A stretch of 37,865 nucleotides of DNA from Alphaproteobacteria bacterium (lineage in GTDB: Bacteria; Pseudomonadota; Alphaproteobacteria; Rhizobiales; Hyphomicrobiaceae). The notes below the pieces were generated by a model. The model searched no databases, was not told the origin of the DNA, and saw nothing but the letters and a program-made list of their open reading frames with translations. Each line of letters opens with the position of its first letter. Positions within the stretch are counted from its first letter, which is position 1. Below are positions 28,294 to 36,304 of the stretch, one piece after another. Position numbers and translations under genes: made by a program. The DNA is taken from NCBI GenBank assembly GCA_019137195.1, contig JAGVSR010000036.1, forward strand, positions 1 through 37,865, given 5' to 3'.

Positions 28294-29022
28294 ATGACCA
28301 GCAACACCATCCGCCCGCTGCTCGCCGCCAAGGGCATCACCAAGACGATCCAAACCGCCGCTGGCGACCTCAACATCCTCAAGGGGGTCGATATGGACCT
28401 TCGCCCCGGCGAGCTGACCCTCCTCATGGGACCTTCGGGCTCGGGCAAGACCACCCTGCTCTCGATCCTGGGTTGCATCCTCACTGCGACCGGGGGCGAA
28501 CTCAAGGTTGCCGGTGAGGAAGCCGTCGGCCGCTCGGCCGAGGGCCTTGCCGACCTCCGCCGCCGCCACGTGGGCTTCGTGTTCCAGGGCTACAATCTGT
28601 TCCCGACCTTGACGGCGCTCGAGAACGTTCTGATGGCACTCGATGTCCGCGGCTCTCGCCTCGCCGACCCGGTTGCGGCCTCGTCTGAGGCCCTGAAGTC
28701 GGTCGGCCTCGGCCATCGCCTCAACACCTACCCCTCCAAGCTCTCCGGCGGCGAAAAGCAGCGCGTGGCGATTGCCCGGGCCCTGGCCGGCCGCCCGTCG
28801 CTGATCCTAGCCGACGAGCCGACCGCCGCCCTCGACAGCGAGAATGGCAAGGCCGTCATGGAGCTCTTGTCCTCGGTCGCCAAGGACCCGACGCGGGCGG
28901 TCCTGGCCGTCACCCACGACCACCGCACACTGAGCTATGCCGACCGCATTATCCGCATCGAGGACGGACGTATTGTCGCGGACGAGCGTCCGCGCGATAG
29001 TCTGATCCAAGCCGCCGCTTAA
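28294..29022 (+). CDS. ABC transporter ATP-binding protein (LolD/DevA/MacB type)
   Basis: A 242-residue ATPase with Walker A '[11 protein letters not shown]', Q-loop in '[10 protein letters not shown]', signature '[15 protein letters not shown]', Walker B 'LILADEPTA' and the switch His in '[10 protein letters not shown]'. The sequence type, including '[13 protein letters not shown]', belongs to the LolD/MacB/DevA group that energises FtsX-like permeases. AGGGAG before the ATG supports the start. An HlyD-like adaptor gene follows 14 bp later; the permease normally found with this pair (DevC/MacB membrane domain) is absent here. The gene is divergent from the VpsF-like gene. Confidence 0.93.
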   Translation: MTSNTIRPLLAAKGITKTIQTAAGDLNILKGVDMDLRPGELTLLMGPSGSGKTTLLSILGCILTATGGELKVAGEEAVGRSAEGLADLRRRHVGFVFQGYNLFPTLTALENVLMALDVRGSRLADPVAASSEALKSVGLGHRLNTYPSKLSGGEKQRVAIARALAGRPSLILADEPTAALDSENGKAVMELLSSVAKDPTRAVLAVTHDHRTLSYADRIIRIEDGRIVADERPRDSLIQAAA

Positions 29023-29036
29023 CGGGAGCCCGCGCA

Positions 29037-30065
29037 ATGCTGAAACAAGCTGGATTTTTGGTCCTCGTGGCACTTGCCGCCGCCGGCAGCTACGTGGCCA
29101 TGTCGAAAGTCGCCGACAAGGACGGATACGCCGCCGAGGAGGTGAAAACGCCTGAGATCGACTGGGTTGCCGCTGCACCCGGTCGCATCGAGCCCAAGTC
29201 GGGCGAGATTCGGATGGGCACGACCTACCTCGGCCGTGTCGAAGAGGTGATGGTCAAGGTCGAAGACAAGGTCGAGGAGGGCGAGCTCCTGGTCCGCCTG
29301 GACGACGCCGAAGCCCGCGCCAAGCTCACCTCTGCAGAGACCCAGGCCGAGGCGCTGCGCGAGGAGCGCGAGAAGCAGTTCGCCTCGGGCCGTGAGGACA
29401 TCCGCCGCGCCGAGGACGCCATCTACTCGGCCGAGCGTGCCGTGACCGGCGCCCGCATCGAGCTCGACGGAGCGCTTGCCGCACGCCGCAACAGCAACGG
29501 TTCGGAGCAGAACCTGGCCGACGCGAGGAAGCGCTACAGGGACGCCAAGGACCGGCTGGAGCGCGAGCGCCAGTCGTTCGCAAAGGCGCAGTCGAAGGCA
29601 AACCTGCCGGCACCGTCGAGCGCAGAATCCGCGGTCAGCGCCGCCCGCACCGAGGTTCGGATGGCGGAGGCTCTCCTCGAGAAGACCCGCATCAGGGCGC
29701 CGTCCAACGGCACCGTGCTTCAGGTCAACGCCAAGGAGGGCGAGATCGTCGCCCCGTCCATGGAGGTGCCGCTCGTCGTCACCGGCGACATGAGCGCCAT
29801 CCGGGTCAAGGCCGAGATCGACGAGGGCGACGTGTCGAAGGTGAAGGTCGGCCAGAAGGCCTATGTCACGAGCGTCAGCCAGCCCGGCAAGCGCTTCGAG
29901 GGCAAAGTGTCGGCACTCTCACCCTCGCTCGGAGCCGCCAAAATCGGACCGCGCGGACCGCGCCGCACCAACGACGTGGACGTGCTCGAGGTGACCATTG
30001 ACCTCGACCCGACCTCGGACCTCCTGCCCGGCATGCGCGTGGATACCTTCTTCAGAAAGAGCTGA
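29037..30065 (+). CDS. HlyD/DevB-type membrane fusion protein
   Basis: A 342-residue periplasmic adaptor. An N-terminal signal anchor (about 4-22) is followed by a barrel-sandwich half ('GRIEPKSGEIRMG', 'VEEVMVKVEDKVEEGELLVRLDD'), a long coiled coil (about 95-225, rich in Glu/Arg/Ala heptads), the second lipoyl half ('TRIRAPSNGTVLQVNAKEGE') and a beta-barrel domain ending 'LLPGMRVDTFFRKS'. This is the DevB type of adaptor, which pairs with a DevA-like ATPase and a DevC-like permease to export lipids or polymers. A good intrinsic terminator starts 31 bp after the stop, closing a two-gene unit without a permease. Confidence 0.92.
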   Translation: MLKQAGFLVLVALAAAGSYVAMSKVADKDGYAAEEVKTPEIDWVAAAPGRIEPKSGEIRMGTTYLGRVEEVMVKVEDKVEEGELLVRLDDAEARAKLTSAETQAEALREEREKQFASGREDIRRAEDAIYSAERAVTGARIELDGALAARRNSNGSEQNLADARKRYRDAKDRLERERQSFAKAQSKANLPAPSSAESAVSAARTEVRMAEALLEKTRIRAPSNGTVLQVNAKEGEIVAPSMEVPLVVTGDMSAIRVKAEIDEGDVSKVKVGQKAYVTSVSQPGKRFEGKVSALSPSLGAAKIGPRGPRRTNDVDVLEVTIDLDPTSDLLPGMRVDTFFRKS

Positions 30066-30095
30066 GGCGTCCGAAATCAACAACCGACCGGAGTA

Positions 30096-30122
30096 AAACG
30101 GAGAGCCTCGTGCTCTCCGTTT
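30096..30122 (+). terminator. Intrinsic terminator after the ABC/HlyD pair
   Basis: AAACGGAGAGC (30096-30106) pairs perfectly with GCTCTCCGTTT (30112-30122) around a 5-nt loop, and a short T run (TTTCT) follows. This is the clearest rho-independent terminator in the window. Confidence 0.85.
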
Positions 30123-30371
30123 CTGCGTTCTGGCTCGTGCGCCGCACGAAACGCCGCGGGCAGGAGCGGGCGCTCAGAACCACTCGGCGACACAGTGCCG
30201 TCGACGCAAATCACGATAGCTGCGTCCACCAGATCCAGGCTCTATTGCAGGACGAGGCCCCGCCAAAGAATTCTGACTTGTGCCAACGGGAACAGCCATC
30301 TCAGCGACCTTTCGGCATTCTCTCCTCAAGACCGGATGACCCGGCTCTGCCACAAGCGAGGAGTACCGACC
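30123..30371. other. Leader region of the cold-shock-like gene
   Basis: About 250 bp between the terminator and the next ATG. An open frame from 30195 runs into the cold-shock gene, but its N-terminal 59 residues look untranslated. The region probably holds a promoter and a long 5' leader, common for cold-shock genes, but I see no clear structure or boxes. Confidence 0.4.
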
Positions 30372-30590
30372 ATGCACGGAGAGATCGTCAAGTTCCACGA
30401 CAAGCTCGGCTTCGGCGTCATCAAGACCGAGGATGGGCAGAAGTTCCGCTTCGCCAGAAGCGAGGTGATGAACCCCAATGGCAAGCTCGTCGGCTACGAC
30501 GTCGACTTCGTCCTCAACGAGCGCAGGCCGCGCGCAATCGTGTTGATGCAAGGTTCACCATGGACCGCATTCGGCACCATTCACGGTTGA
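30372..30590 (+). CDS. Cold-shock-domain-like protein
   Basis: A 72-residue protein resembling one OB-fold cold-shock domain. 'GEIVKFHDKLGFGVIKTEDG' fits the 'G-x-V-K-W-F-x-x-x-K-G-F-G-F-I' RNP1 region with Phe in place of Trp-Phe, and 'KFRFARSEV' stands for the RNP2 'VFVHxS' strand. The end 'VDFVLNERRPRAIVLM' matches the last two strands. The aromatic RNP residues are fewer than in CspA, so RNA binding may be altered. GGAG lies about 9 nt before the ATG at 30372. A small gene of unknown function follows 31 bp later. Confidence 0.75.
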   Translation: MHGEIVKFHDKLGFGVIKTEDGQKFRFARSEVMNPNGKLVGYDVDFVLNERRPRAIVLMQGSPWTAFGTIHG

Positions 30591-30621
30591 CATCAACCCC
30601 TCACTCGGCGAGACCCTCCCC

Positions 30622-31041
30622 ATGACCCGCTCACATGTCGACTCAGACGCCCTCGAGGCGATCGACCCGACGGACGTGCCCCGCGTCACTGCCCGCGAAC
30701 TGGCACTTGCTGTCAAGCTCCTCCAGGAGCTCGGTAAATCGCTCGAGGACGCGGCGAGCCTCACAGACGAGGACGTACGCCGTGTCGAGGCCGCTTTCTG
30801 GCATCACCTGAAGCGCCATCGCGTGCGCAAGACGGCGGTGCTCCTGCGCTTCCGCTGCCTCGTCGAGGTGTGCCGGGCTCGCCGGATCGCCGGCCTGATG
30901 TCCGACCACGGACGCGATGCTATGAACGGCATTCTCTCTGCCGCCGCTGGTCTGCGCCTCAACACCTCATGGGGCTTTAGCCCGCAGAAGCTTGCCTCTG
31001 CCGCCATGGCCGCCATCGCGCCGGCTTCCGTCGCCGCCTGA
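30622..31041 (+). CDS. Hypothetical protein downstream of the cold-shock-like gene
   Basis: A 139-residue protein I do not recognise. It starts acidic (residues 6-22), has a helical pair (about 23-62, 'LALAVKLLQELGKSLEDAA' and a DEDVRRVEAAF helix), a basic centre ('HHLKRHRVRKTAVLLRFR') and an Ala-rich C terminus (about 100-139). No signal peptide; the Ala-rich end might be a weak membrane or helical region. It may be co-transcribed with the cold-shock gene 31 bp upstream. Confidence 0.55.
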   Translation: MTRSHVDSDALEAIDPTDVPRVTARELALAVKLLQELGKSLEDAASLTDEDVRRVEAAFWHHLKRHRVRKTAVLLRFRCLVEVCRARRIAGLMSDHGRDAMNGILSAAAGLRLNTSWGFSPQKLASAAMAAIAPASVAA

Positions 31042-31235
31042 CACTGTGCAGCATTCCCGCTGCCTCATGCGGGCCGGGAGCACATTGCGCTCTCCCGCTC
31101 ACCTACCCCCCTTGCGGGGAGGGGAGAAAGCGCCGCCAGCATCGTCGACGGCTCCAGGGACCGGCGAATACCAGTTGCCGATTGCACCGCCCTCTGCCAC
31201 AGATCCGACACAGCCCATTCGTCGTTAACGGTGGT
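31042..31235. repeat. Intergenic stretch with a third REP-like hairpin
   Basis: Around 31095-31130 the sequence CTCACCTACCCCCCTTGCGGGGAGGGGAG forms a C-run/G-run hairpin like those at 1205-1251 and 25508-25544. The rest of this stretch shows no gene. Confidence 0.45.
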
Positions 31236-31403
31236 ATGAACCCAACGTTGTCATTGCTGGTCCTGTTCCTTGCGGTGTTCGGGCCCGCATTCGCTGCATT
31301 CGTGTTCGGTCTCGTGCGGCTGGCGCGAGCAGAGGCACCGGGACCGCGGCCCAGGCCCCGCCAGGCCCCAGGACAGTCGTTCATCGTCTTGCGGCCTCAC
31401 TAG
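31236..31403 (+). CDS. Possible single-helix small membrane protein
   Basis: A 55-residue ORF with one strong hydrophobic segment (residues 4-27, 'TLSLLVLFLAVFGPAFAAFV') followed by a basic, Pro/Arg-rich tail ending 'SFIVLRPH'. The pattern fits a tiny inner-membrane protein, but there is no strong ribosome-binding site (GGTGGT) and I know no homologue. It lies 58 bp before the patatin gene. Confidence 0.35.
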   Translation: MNPTLSLLVLFLAVFGPAFAAFVFGLVRLARAEAPGPRPRPRQAPGQSFIVLRPH

Positions 31404-31461
31404 TCGCAGTTTCCTCGTTTGGGGGTAAGCTCGACCCGCAGCGGATGAGCGGCGGGAGACC

Positions 31462-33261
31462 ATGCAGGCTCGCGACCTACCCGACGACATCGACGGTGCC
31501 GGTCTCTTTCGGGGCCTCGATGCCAGCGCCCGAGGCGCCGTCGCCTCGCGGCTCACGTCCGTTAGTCTTGCCCGCGGCGACGTGCTGGTACGCCAGGGAG
31601 AACTGGCCGATGCGCTCTACATCGTCATTTGCGGGCGTTTTTCCGTCACCAGAGACGAGGGCCGCGCACACCTCACCGAGATCGGCCCGGGCCAGCCCAT
31701 CGGCGAAATCGGCTTCCTGACCGGGGCGCCTCGAACGGCCACCGTCACCGCGCTCCGGGACAGCCTCGTCGTGAAACTCGGACGCTCCGAGTTCGCTGAG
31801 CTCGCCGAGCAGCATCCCGGTATCTGGCCTTCGCTGACGGCGACCCTCGCCACCCGGCTCGCTGCGACGTCGGACCGGTTCGCAAGTCTGGCACCTCCCG
31901 CTCCCGCTCCGCGAGCGCGCACCGTCGCCCTTATCCGCGCCGGCGGCTCGCCGATACCGCAGGCGTTCGTCGCTCGCCTTACGACCGCGTTCGAGCGCTC
32001 TGGACGCACGCTGGTGGTCGATCCCGATCGGGCGAGAGCCGAGCTCGGCATCGACAACAGCGCCACCTCCGACGACGAGGCGACGCGCAGCCTGAACGAT
32101 CTCGAGCGCGCCCACGATCTCGTGCTGTTCATCGCCGGTTCGGAGCCTAGCCCCTGGTCGGAGAAGGCCATCCGCCACGCCGACCTCGTGGTCGCGGCGG
32201 CCGATCACACCGAGGACACCACGCCCAATCCGCTCGAGCATCTCGCCGAAGGACTGTTGCCTGCTGGAGCACGCCGCCTCGTACTCGTGCATCCCACGAG
32301 GGGGCGAGTGACCGGAACCCGGCGCTGGCTTACGGGGCGCACGCTCGCCATGCACCATCACGTGGCGCTCGATTCCGATCACGACGTGAACCGTCTGGTG
32401 CGCTTCATTCGCGGGGAGGCTCGTGGCCTCGTCGCGTGTGGCGGCGGCGCCTTTTGCGCCGCTCACATCGGGGTCTGGCGGGCGCTCGCCGAGCGCGGCA
32501 TGGAGTTCGACATCGTGGGCGGCACCTCGGGAGGCAGCGCCATGGCCGCAGCCTTCCTCCTGAACGGCGATCCCGACGCCATGGACGCCGTGGTTCACGA
32601 CATCTTCGTGACCAACAAGGCCATGCGCCGCTATACGTGGCCGCGCTACTCGCTCCTGGATCACGCCCACTTCGACAGCGAGCTAAAAAAGCACTTCGGC
32701 GCGGGCGACATCGAGGATCTGTGGCTGCCCTGGTTCGCTGTTTCGACCAACCTCTCGCGCTTCACGCTGAACGTGCATCGCACAGGGCCGCTCTGGCTTG
32801 CGATCCGCGCCTCGTCCGCCATCCCTGTGCTGTTGCCCCCCGTCTATACCGCAGACGGCGAGATGCTGGCCGATGGCTGCCTGCTCGACAACGTGCCGGT
32901 CCGGACCATGCACGAGCTGAAAACGGGACCCAACGTGGTGGTCGCCTTCGAGGTTCCGGAGCTCGAGCGCTTCGCCGTCGATTATGGAGCCCTGCCGTCG
33001 CGGTCGGAGCTCATACGCCTTGCCCTCAATCCTCTGCGGCGCGGCTCGCTCCCGGATGCACCTGGCATGGCCGCCGTCCTGATGCGGGCGATGATGGCCA
33101 ACCGCCACGACTTCAGTCGTCAATTGCGGGTCGAGGACCGCCTCATCGTTCCCGATTTCCCTGCTGACATGGGTCCGCTCGACTGGCACCGGCATCGCGA
33201 AATGATGGAGCGGGCGTATCAATTCACGCTACGTCAGCTCGATAGTTCGCAGGGTCCCTGA
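31462..33261 (+). CDS. Cyclic-nucleotide-binding patatin-like phospholipase (NTE type)
   Basis: A 599-residue protein with the layout of bacterial relatives of neuropathy target esterase. Residues 12-130 are a cNMP-binding domain with the phosphate-binding cassette 'GEIGFLTGAPRTATVTA' (Arg91). A linker domain (about 150-315) follows, then the patatin domain: nucleophile Ser356 in 'GGTSGGSA' and Asp471 in 'ADGCLLDN'. The oxyanion motif reads 'GGGAFCAAHIG' (327-337), where relatives usually have GGGARGxAHIG, so the Arg is missing. It should hydrolyse phospholipid or lysophospholipid acyl chains at the membrane. Its stop codon abuts the stop of the convergent polymerase gene with no spacer. Confidence 0.92.
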   Translation: MQARDLPDDIDGAGLFRGLDASARGAVASRLTSVSLARGDVLVRQGELADALYIVICGRFSVTRDEGRAHLTEIGPGQPIGEIGFLTGAPRTATVTALRDSLVVKLGRSEFAELAEQHPGIWPSLTATLATRLAATSDRFASLAPPAPAPRARTVALIRAGGSPIPQAFVARLTTAFERSGRTLVVDPDRARAELGIDNSATSDDEATRSLNDLERAHDLVLFIAGSEPSPWSEKAIRHADLVVAAADHTEDTTPNPLEHLAEGLLPAGARRLVLVHPTRGRVTGTRRWLTGRTLAMHHHVALDSDHDVNRLVRFIRGEARGLVACGGGAFCAAHIGVWRALAERGMEFDIVGGTSGGSAMAAAFLLNGDPDAMDAVVHDIFVTNKAMRRYTWPRYSLLDHAHFDSELKKHFGAGDIEDLWLPWFAVSTNLSRFTLNVHRTGPLWLAIRASSAIPVLLPPVYTADGEMLADGCLLDNVPVRTMHELKTGPNVVVAFEVPELERFAVDYGALPSRSELIRLALNPLRRGSLPDAPGMAAVLMRAMMANRHDFSRQLRVEDRLIVPDFPADMGPLDWHRHREMMERAYQFTLRQLDSSQGP

Positions 33262-34611
33262 TCACGCTGGCGCGGGAAGCGCGGGAGGCACATAGCCGCC
33301 GCCGTCGATCGCATGTGCGGACGAGGCCCCGGCAAGCTCTGGGTCTGCCAGATCGAAGACGTCCAGCTCGCGTCGGATCGGTTTTGCTGCCTTGCTGCGC
33401 ACCGGGTCTGCCAGCCAGCCCCCGAGACCGACCAGGAAGAAGAAGTAGGCCTGCACCACGTTCCAGAAATGGACCGTGACCGCGACCAGGCATAGCGACA
33501 CGAGCGAGATCATCCAGCCTCGCGCGAGACGGCGCCTCACCTTGTCGTGGCCTGAGAACGCACGCTGGTTCACGGCCCGCGCAATGAGCAATATAGGAAG
33601 CAGCATCAGAAGAAAGCCCGGGATGCCACTGCGCATCGCCGTCACCAGCCAGAAGGCATCGACCGTCGACGAGACCATCCAGTCCGGGCGCTCCCAGTCA
33701 TTGAGGCCGATACCCAGGAGCGCGTGGGCCCAAACATTGTCGAGGCCATGCTCCCAGATCTGAGTGCGGTAATAGCCGGTCCAGGAATCGAGGGTGAAGC
33801 TCGTTGCGATGATCTGAACAGGCCCGCGCGTCGAGACCAGCGCCACGCCGAGAACGAGCCCTGCTACGGCAGTCAAGGTGAGGCTCGTCCGGTTGACGAT
33901 GCCGCGCGTGACGCGCTCCCAGACGAGGAGCCCGGATTGCAGTGCGATGCTCAGAAGAGGCGCCGACGACATGCTGAGCACCGTCGCAAACGTGATGCAG
34001 CCGGCGCGCGCCGCAGCAGCCCCGGTGCGCTTCTCGACGCTCCAGTAGATGGCGAGCATGACGGCCGCAAAGCTTCCGTAATGGATGGGGTGATCGAACG
34101 TCGAGGTTGCACGCGCGAGGCCGGCCCGGAATTGCATTTGAGGGAGGGGATCGCCACCAAACCAATCCCGGAGCACGCGGCGTGTGAAGTACTCGCCAGC
34201 CAGAACGTCGACGAACGCGATGGCAGCTGCGGCCATAACCGCCCAGAACATGAAGCGGACGCTCGATCGATACTCGGCCTCGGTGCGCACGTAGGCGCGC
34301 GCCAGCATGTACCCGCCGAGGCATTCGAGCGCCATCGAGCCGCCATAGACGAACCCTTCCCAGGCGTGATGCCAAGTGTAGACGAGCGTGAGCCAGACGC
34401 CAAAGCCGATCATCAGGTGGTCGAAAGGTTTGATCCTGAGGCCGCGGCCCTCAGCGAGCCTCGCTAAAGCCAGGGGCAACAGAACGAGGAGCGCCAGGCG
34501 ATGGGGAGGAAGCCGCAGGCCGGCGATGTAGAGCGAGAGCTCCGAAGGGCAAAGGAAGCTCGCGATCAGGAGCATCACCGGAAGCGGTGTCTTGGCGGCG
34601 CTGTTCGTCAT
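33262..34611 (-). CDS. O-antigen ligase/polymerase-like membrane protein
   Basis: A 449-residue protein with about 11 membrane segments and a cytoplasmic C-terminal tail (about 405-449). The long periplasmic loop region with 'ARATSTFDHPIHYGSFA' and, later, 'GIGLNDWERPDWM' before two more helices is typical of the Wzy/WaaL/ExoQ superfamily, which joins polyprenyl-linked sugar units in the periplasm. I place the start at the ATG at 34611; nine more residues are open upstream. It is 28 bp downstream of the glycosylphosphotransferase gene on the same strand, so one operon. Confidence 0.85.
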   Translation of the reverse strand: MTNSAAKTPLPVMLLIASFLCPSELSLYIAGLRLPPHRLALLVLLPLALARLAEGRGLRIKPFDHLMIGFGVWLTLVYTWHHAWEGFVYGGSMALECLGGYMLARAYVRTEAEYRSSVRFMFWAVMAAAAIAFVDVLAGEYFTRRVLRDWFGGDPLPQMQFRAGLARATSTFDHPIHYGSFAAVMLAIYWSVEKRTGAAAARAGCITFATVLSMSSAPLLSIALQSGLLVWERVTRGIVNRTSLTLTAVAGLVLGVALVSTRGPVQIIATSFTLDSWTGYYRTQIWEHGLDNVWAHALLGIGLNDWERPDWMVSSTVDAFWLVTAMRSGIPGFLLMLLPILLIARAVNQRAFSGHDKVRRRLARGWMISLVSLCLVAVTVHFWNVVQAYFFFLVGLGGWLADPVRSKAAKPIRRELDVFDLADPELAGASSAHAIDGGGYVPPALPAPA

Positions 34612-34639
34612 GATCTGCCCGACGCCCGCCCCTCTCAAC

Positions 34640-36124
34640 TCAATGCGCGTTGATGCCGGCCAGCACCGCCTTGACGGTCTTGGCCAGAATCTTGAGGTCG
34701 AGCGCGAGCGACCAGTTGCGGATATAGTCGATGTCGGCGTTGACGCGGCCCTCGATCTTGTCGGCGCTCGAGGTCTCGCCGCGGAAGCCCATCACCTGTG
34801 CCAGACCGGTGATGCCTGGCTTTACCTGATGTCGGTTGGCGTACGTCTCGAGCATCTCGCTGAACTGCTCGTCATGCACGAGCGCGTGCGGACGCGGGCC
34901 GACGAGAGACATCTCGCCCTTCAAGACGTTGAGGATCTGCGGCAACTCGTCGAGGCTCGTACGCCGCAGGAACCGCCCGACCCTGGTGACGCGCTGGTCG
35001 CCGGGCTTCACCTGCCGGACCGCGTCGCCGTCCTCGAGCACGCTCATGGTCCGAAACTTCAGCACCTCGAAGACGCGCTGATTGAGGCCGCGGCGGCACT
35101 GGCGGAAGAGGATCGGGCCCGGGCTGTCGAGCTTGATGGCGAGTGCGATCAGCGGGAAGACCGGCAGAAACGCAAGCAGCACCAGGGTGCCGACGATCAG
35201 ATCCTCGGCTTCCTTCACGATCGGCGCCCAGTCGGTGAGCGGCTTGCGCTTGACGTCGAGAAGGCCCACGGGTCCGAAGCTCGAGACGCGATTGCTGCCA
35301 TCGGGGTCGACGAGATCCGACGAGATGTGCGTGACGACATGGAGGCTCGCCGGCACCTGTTGCAGCTTTCGTACGACGTCGGCGATGCGCCGGTCCGCGC
35401 TCTGCGGTAGCGCGATGACGACCTGGTCGATCTCCTCGTTGCGCGCGGCCGCGATGAGGTCGTCGAGGCGTCCGGAGACCTTGAGGCCGCTATCGTCGAG
35501 GCGGTCGTCGCCCATGCGGTCGTCGTAGACGCCGGCAAGCTCGATCGAGTAGCGGGGATCGGAAAGGTGTGCCTGGACCCGCCGCGCGATCTCACCGGCG
35601 CCGAACACGGCTACTGCTTCGTGATAGCAGCCGCGCCCTGTCAGAGCATTGAGATGGATGTGCGCCAACTGCCGCCAGAGGAGTATGAGCGCGTTGCTAG
35701 CGAGCAGCCAGAGGACGAGCCAGACGACGCGGTGGACGCCCTGGATCGCCGCCGGGACGCCGAGTCCGTAGACACCGGCGAGACCAATGAGGAGGGCCAG
35801 CAGGAGTCGCCCCGGCGCGCGCGGAAAATCGTCCATGCGCGTGGTGTCGTACATGTCCCACGAGCGCAGGCAGAGGTAGGTGATGATGGCGGCCGCGAGA
35901 CTAGACTGGAGGATGAGCGTCCAGTCATACGCCGTCTCATTGACGAGCTCATAGGTGACGGCGGGCAGAAAGGCGCCCAATATGACCGCGGCCACGTCGC
36001 CGATGCCGACGACGTCGGCGGCGACCCGGCGCGAGCGGCGGATGCCCGATCGCGTCCCGGCTCCGCTTGCTGTGCCTGTCAGCCCGTGCGGCCGATGTTG
36101 AGCGATTGCGACGCCGATAGACAT
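34640..36124 (-). CDS. Exopolysaccharide polyprenyl glycosylphosphotransferase (WbaP/ExoY family)
   Basis: A 494-residue protein that puts the first sugar-phosphate on undecaprenyl phosphate. The N-terminal half has four to five membrane helices (about 40-165) and a Rossmann-like domain ('[15 protein letters not shown]'). After the hydrophobic '[24 protein letters not shown]' come the catalytic motifs: '[22 protein letters not shown]', 'LKFRTM', '[13 protein letters not shown]', '[15 protein letters not shown]' and '[11 protein letters not shown]'. GAAGG 7 nt before the ATG at 36124 sets the start. It lies between the chain-length regulator and the ligase-like gene. Confidence 0.94.
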   Translation of the reverse strand: MSIGVAIAQHRPHGLTGTASGAGTRSGIRRSRRVAADVVGIGDVAAVILGAFLPAVTYELVNETAYDWTLILQSSLAAAIITYLCLRSWDMYDTTRMDDFPRAPGRLLLALLIGLAGVYGLGVPAAIQGVHRVVWLVLWLLASNALILLWRQLAHIHLNALTGRGCYHEAVAVFGAGEIARRVQAHLSDPRYSIELAGVYDDRMGDDRLDDSGLKVSGRLDDLIAAARNEEIDQVVIALPQSADRRIADVVRKLQQVPASLHVVTHISSDLVDPDGSNRVSSFGPVGLLDVKRKPLTDWAPIVKEAEDLIVGTLVLLAFLPVFPLIALAIKLDSPGPILFRQCRRGLNQRVFEVLKFRTMSVLEDGDAVRQVKPGDQRVTRVGRFLRRTSLDELPQILNVLKGEMSLVGPRPHALVHDEQFSEMLETYANRHQVKPGITGLAQVMGFRGETSSADKIEGRVNADIDYIRNWSLALDLKILAKTVKAVLAGINAH

Positions 36125-36233
36125 CCGCGATCCTTCACGCAAGACGATGACGAGGAGCCTGATTGTCCGGCCCTCGGCCCGCGCTCGCTCGTCCGTTTGC
36201 GGAATCGCCTCGACGCAGGTGGTCGGGGCCCTT

Positions 36234-36255
36234 CGTCCGGCGCCCTCCCCGGACG
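36234..36255. other. Hairpin in the spacer before the glycosylphosphotransferase gene
   Basis: CGTCCGG (36234-36240) and CCGGACG (36249-36255) form a perfect 7-bp stem with an 8-nt loop, within the 180-bp spacer after the Wzc-like gene. No T-run follows on the minus strand. It may mark an internal processing or partial termination site. Confidence 0.4.
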
Positions 36256-36304
36256 GAGTAGACCGGAAACCTGTTAAAGTTTGGCTGCTGGCAGGGACGG
36301 CGCG

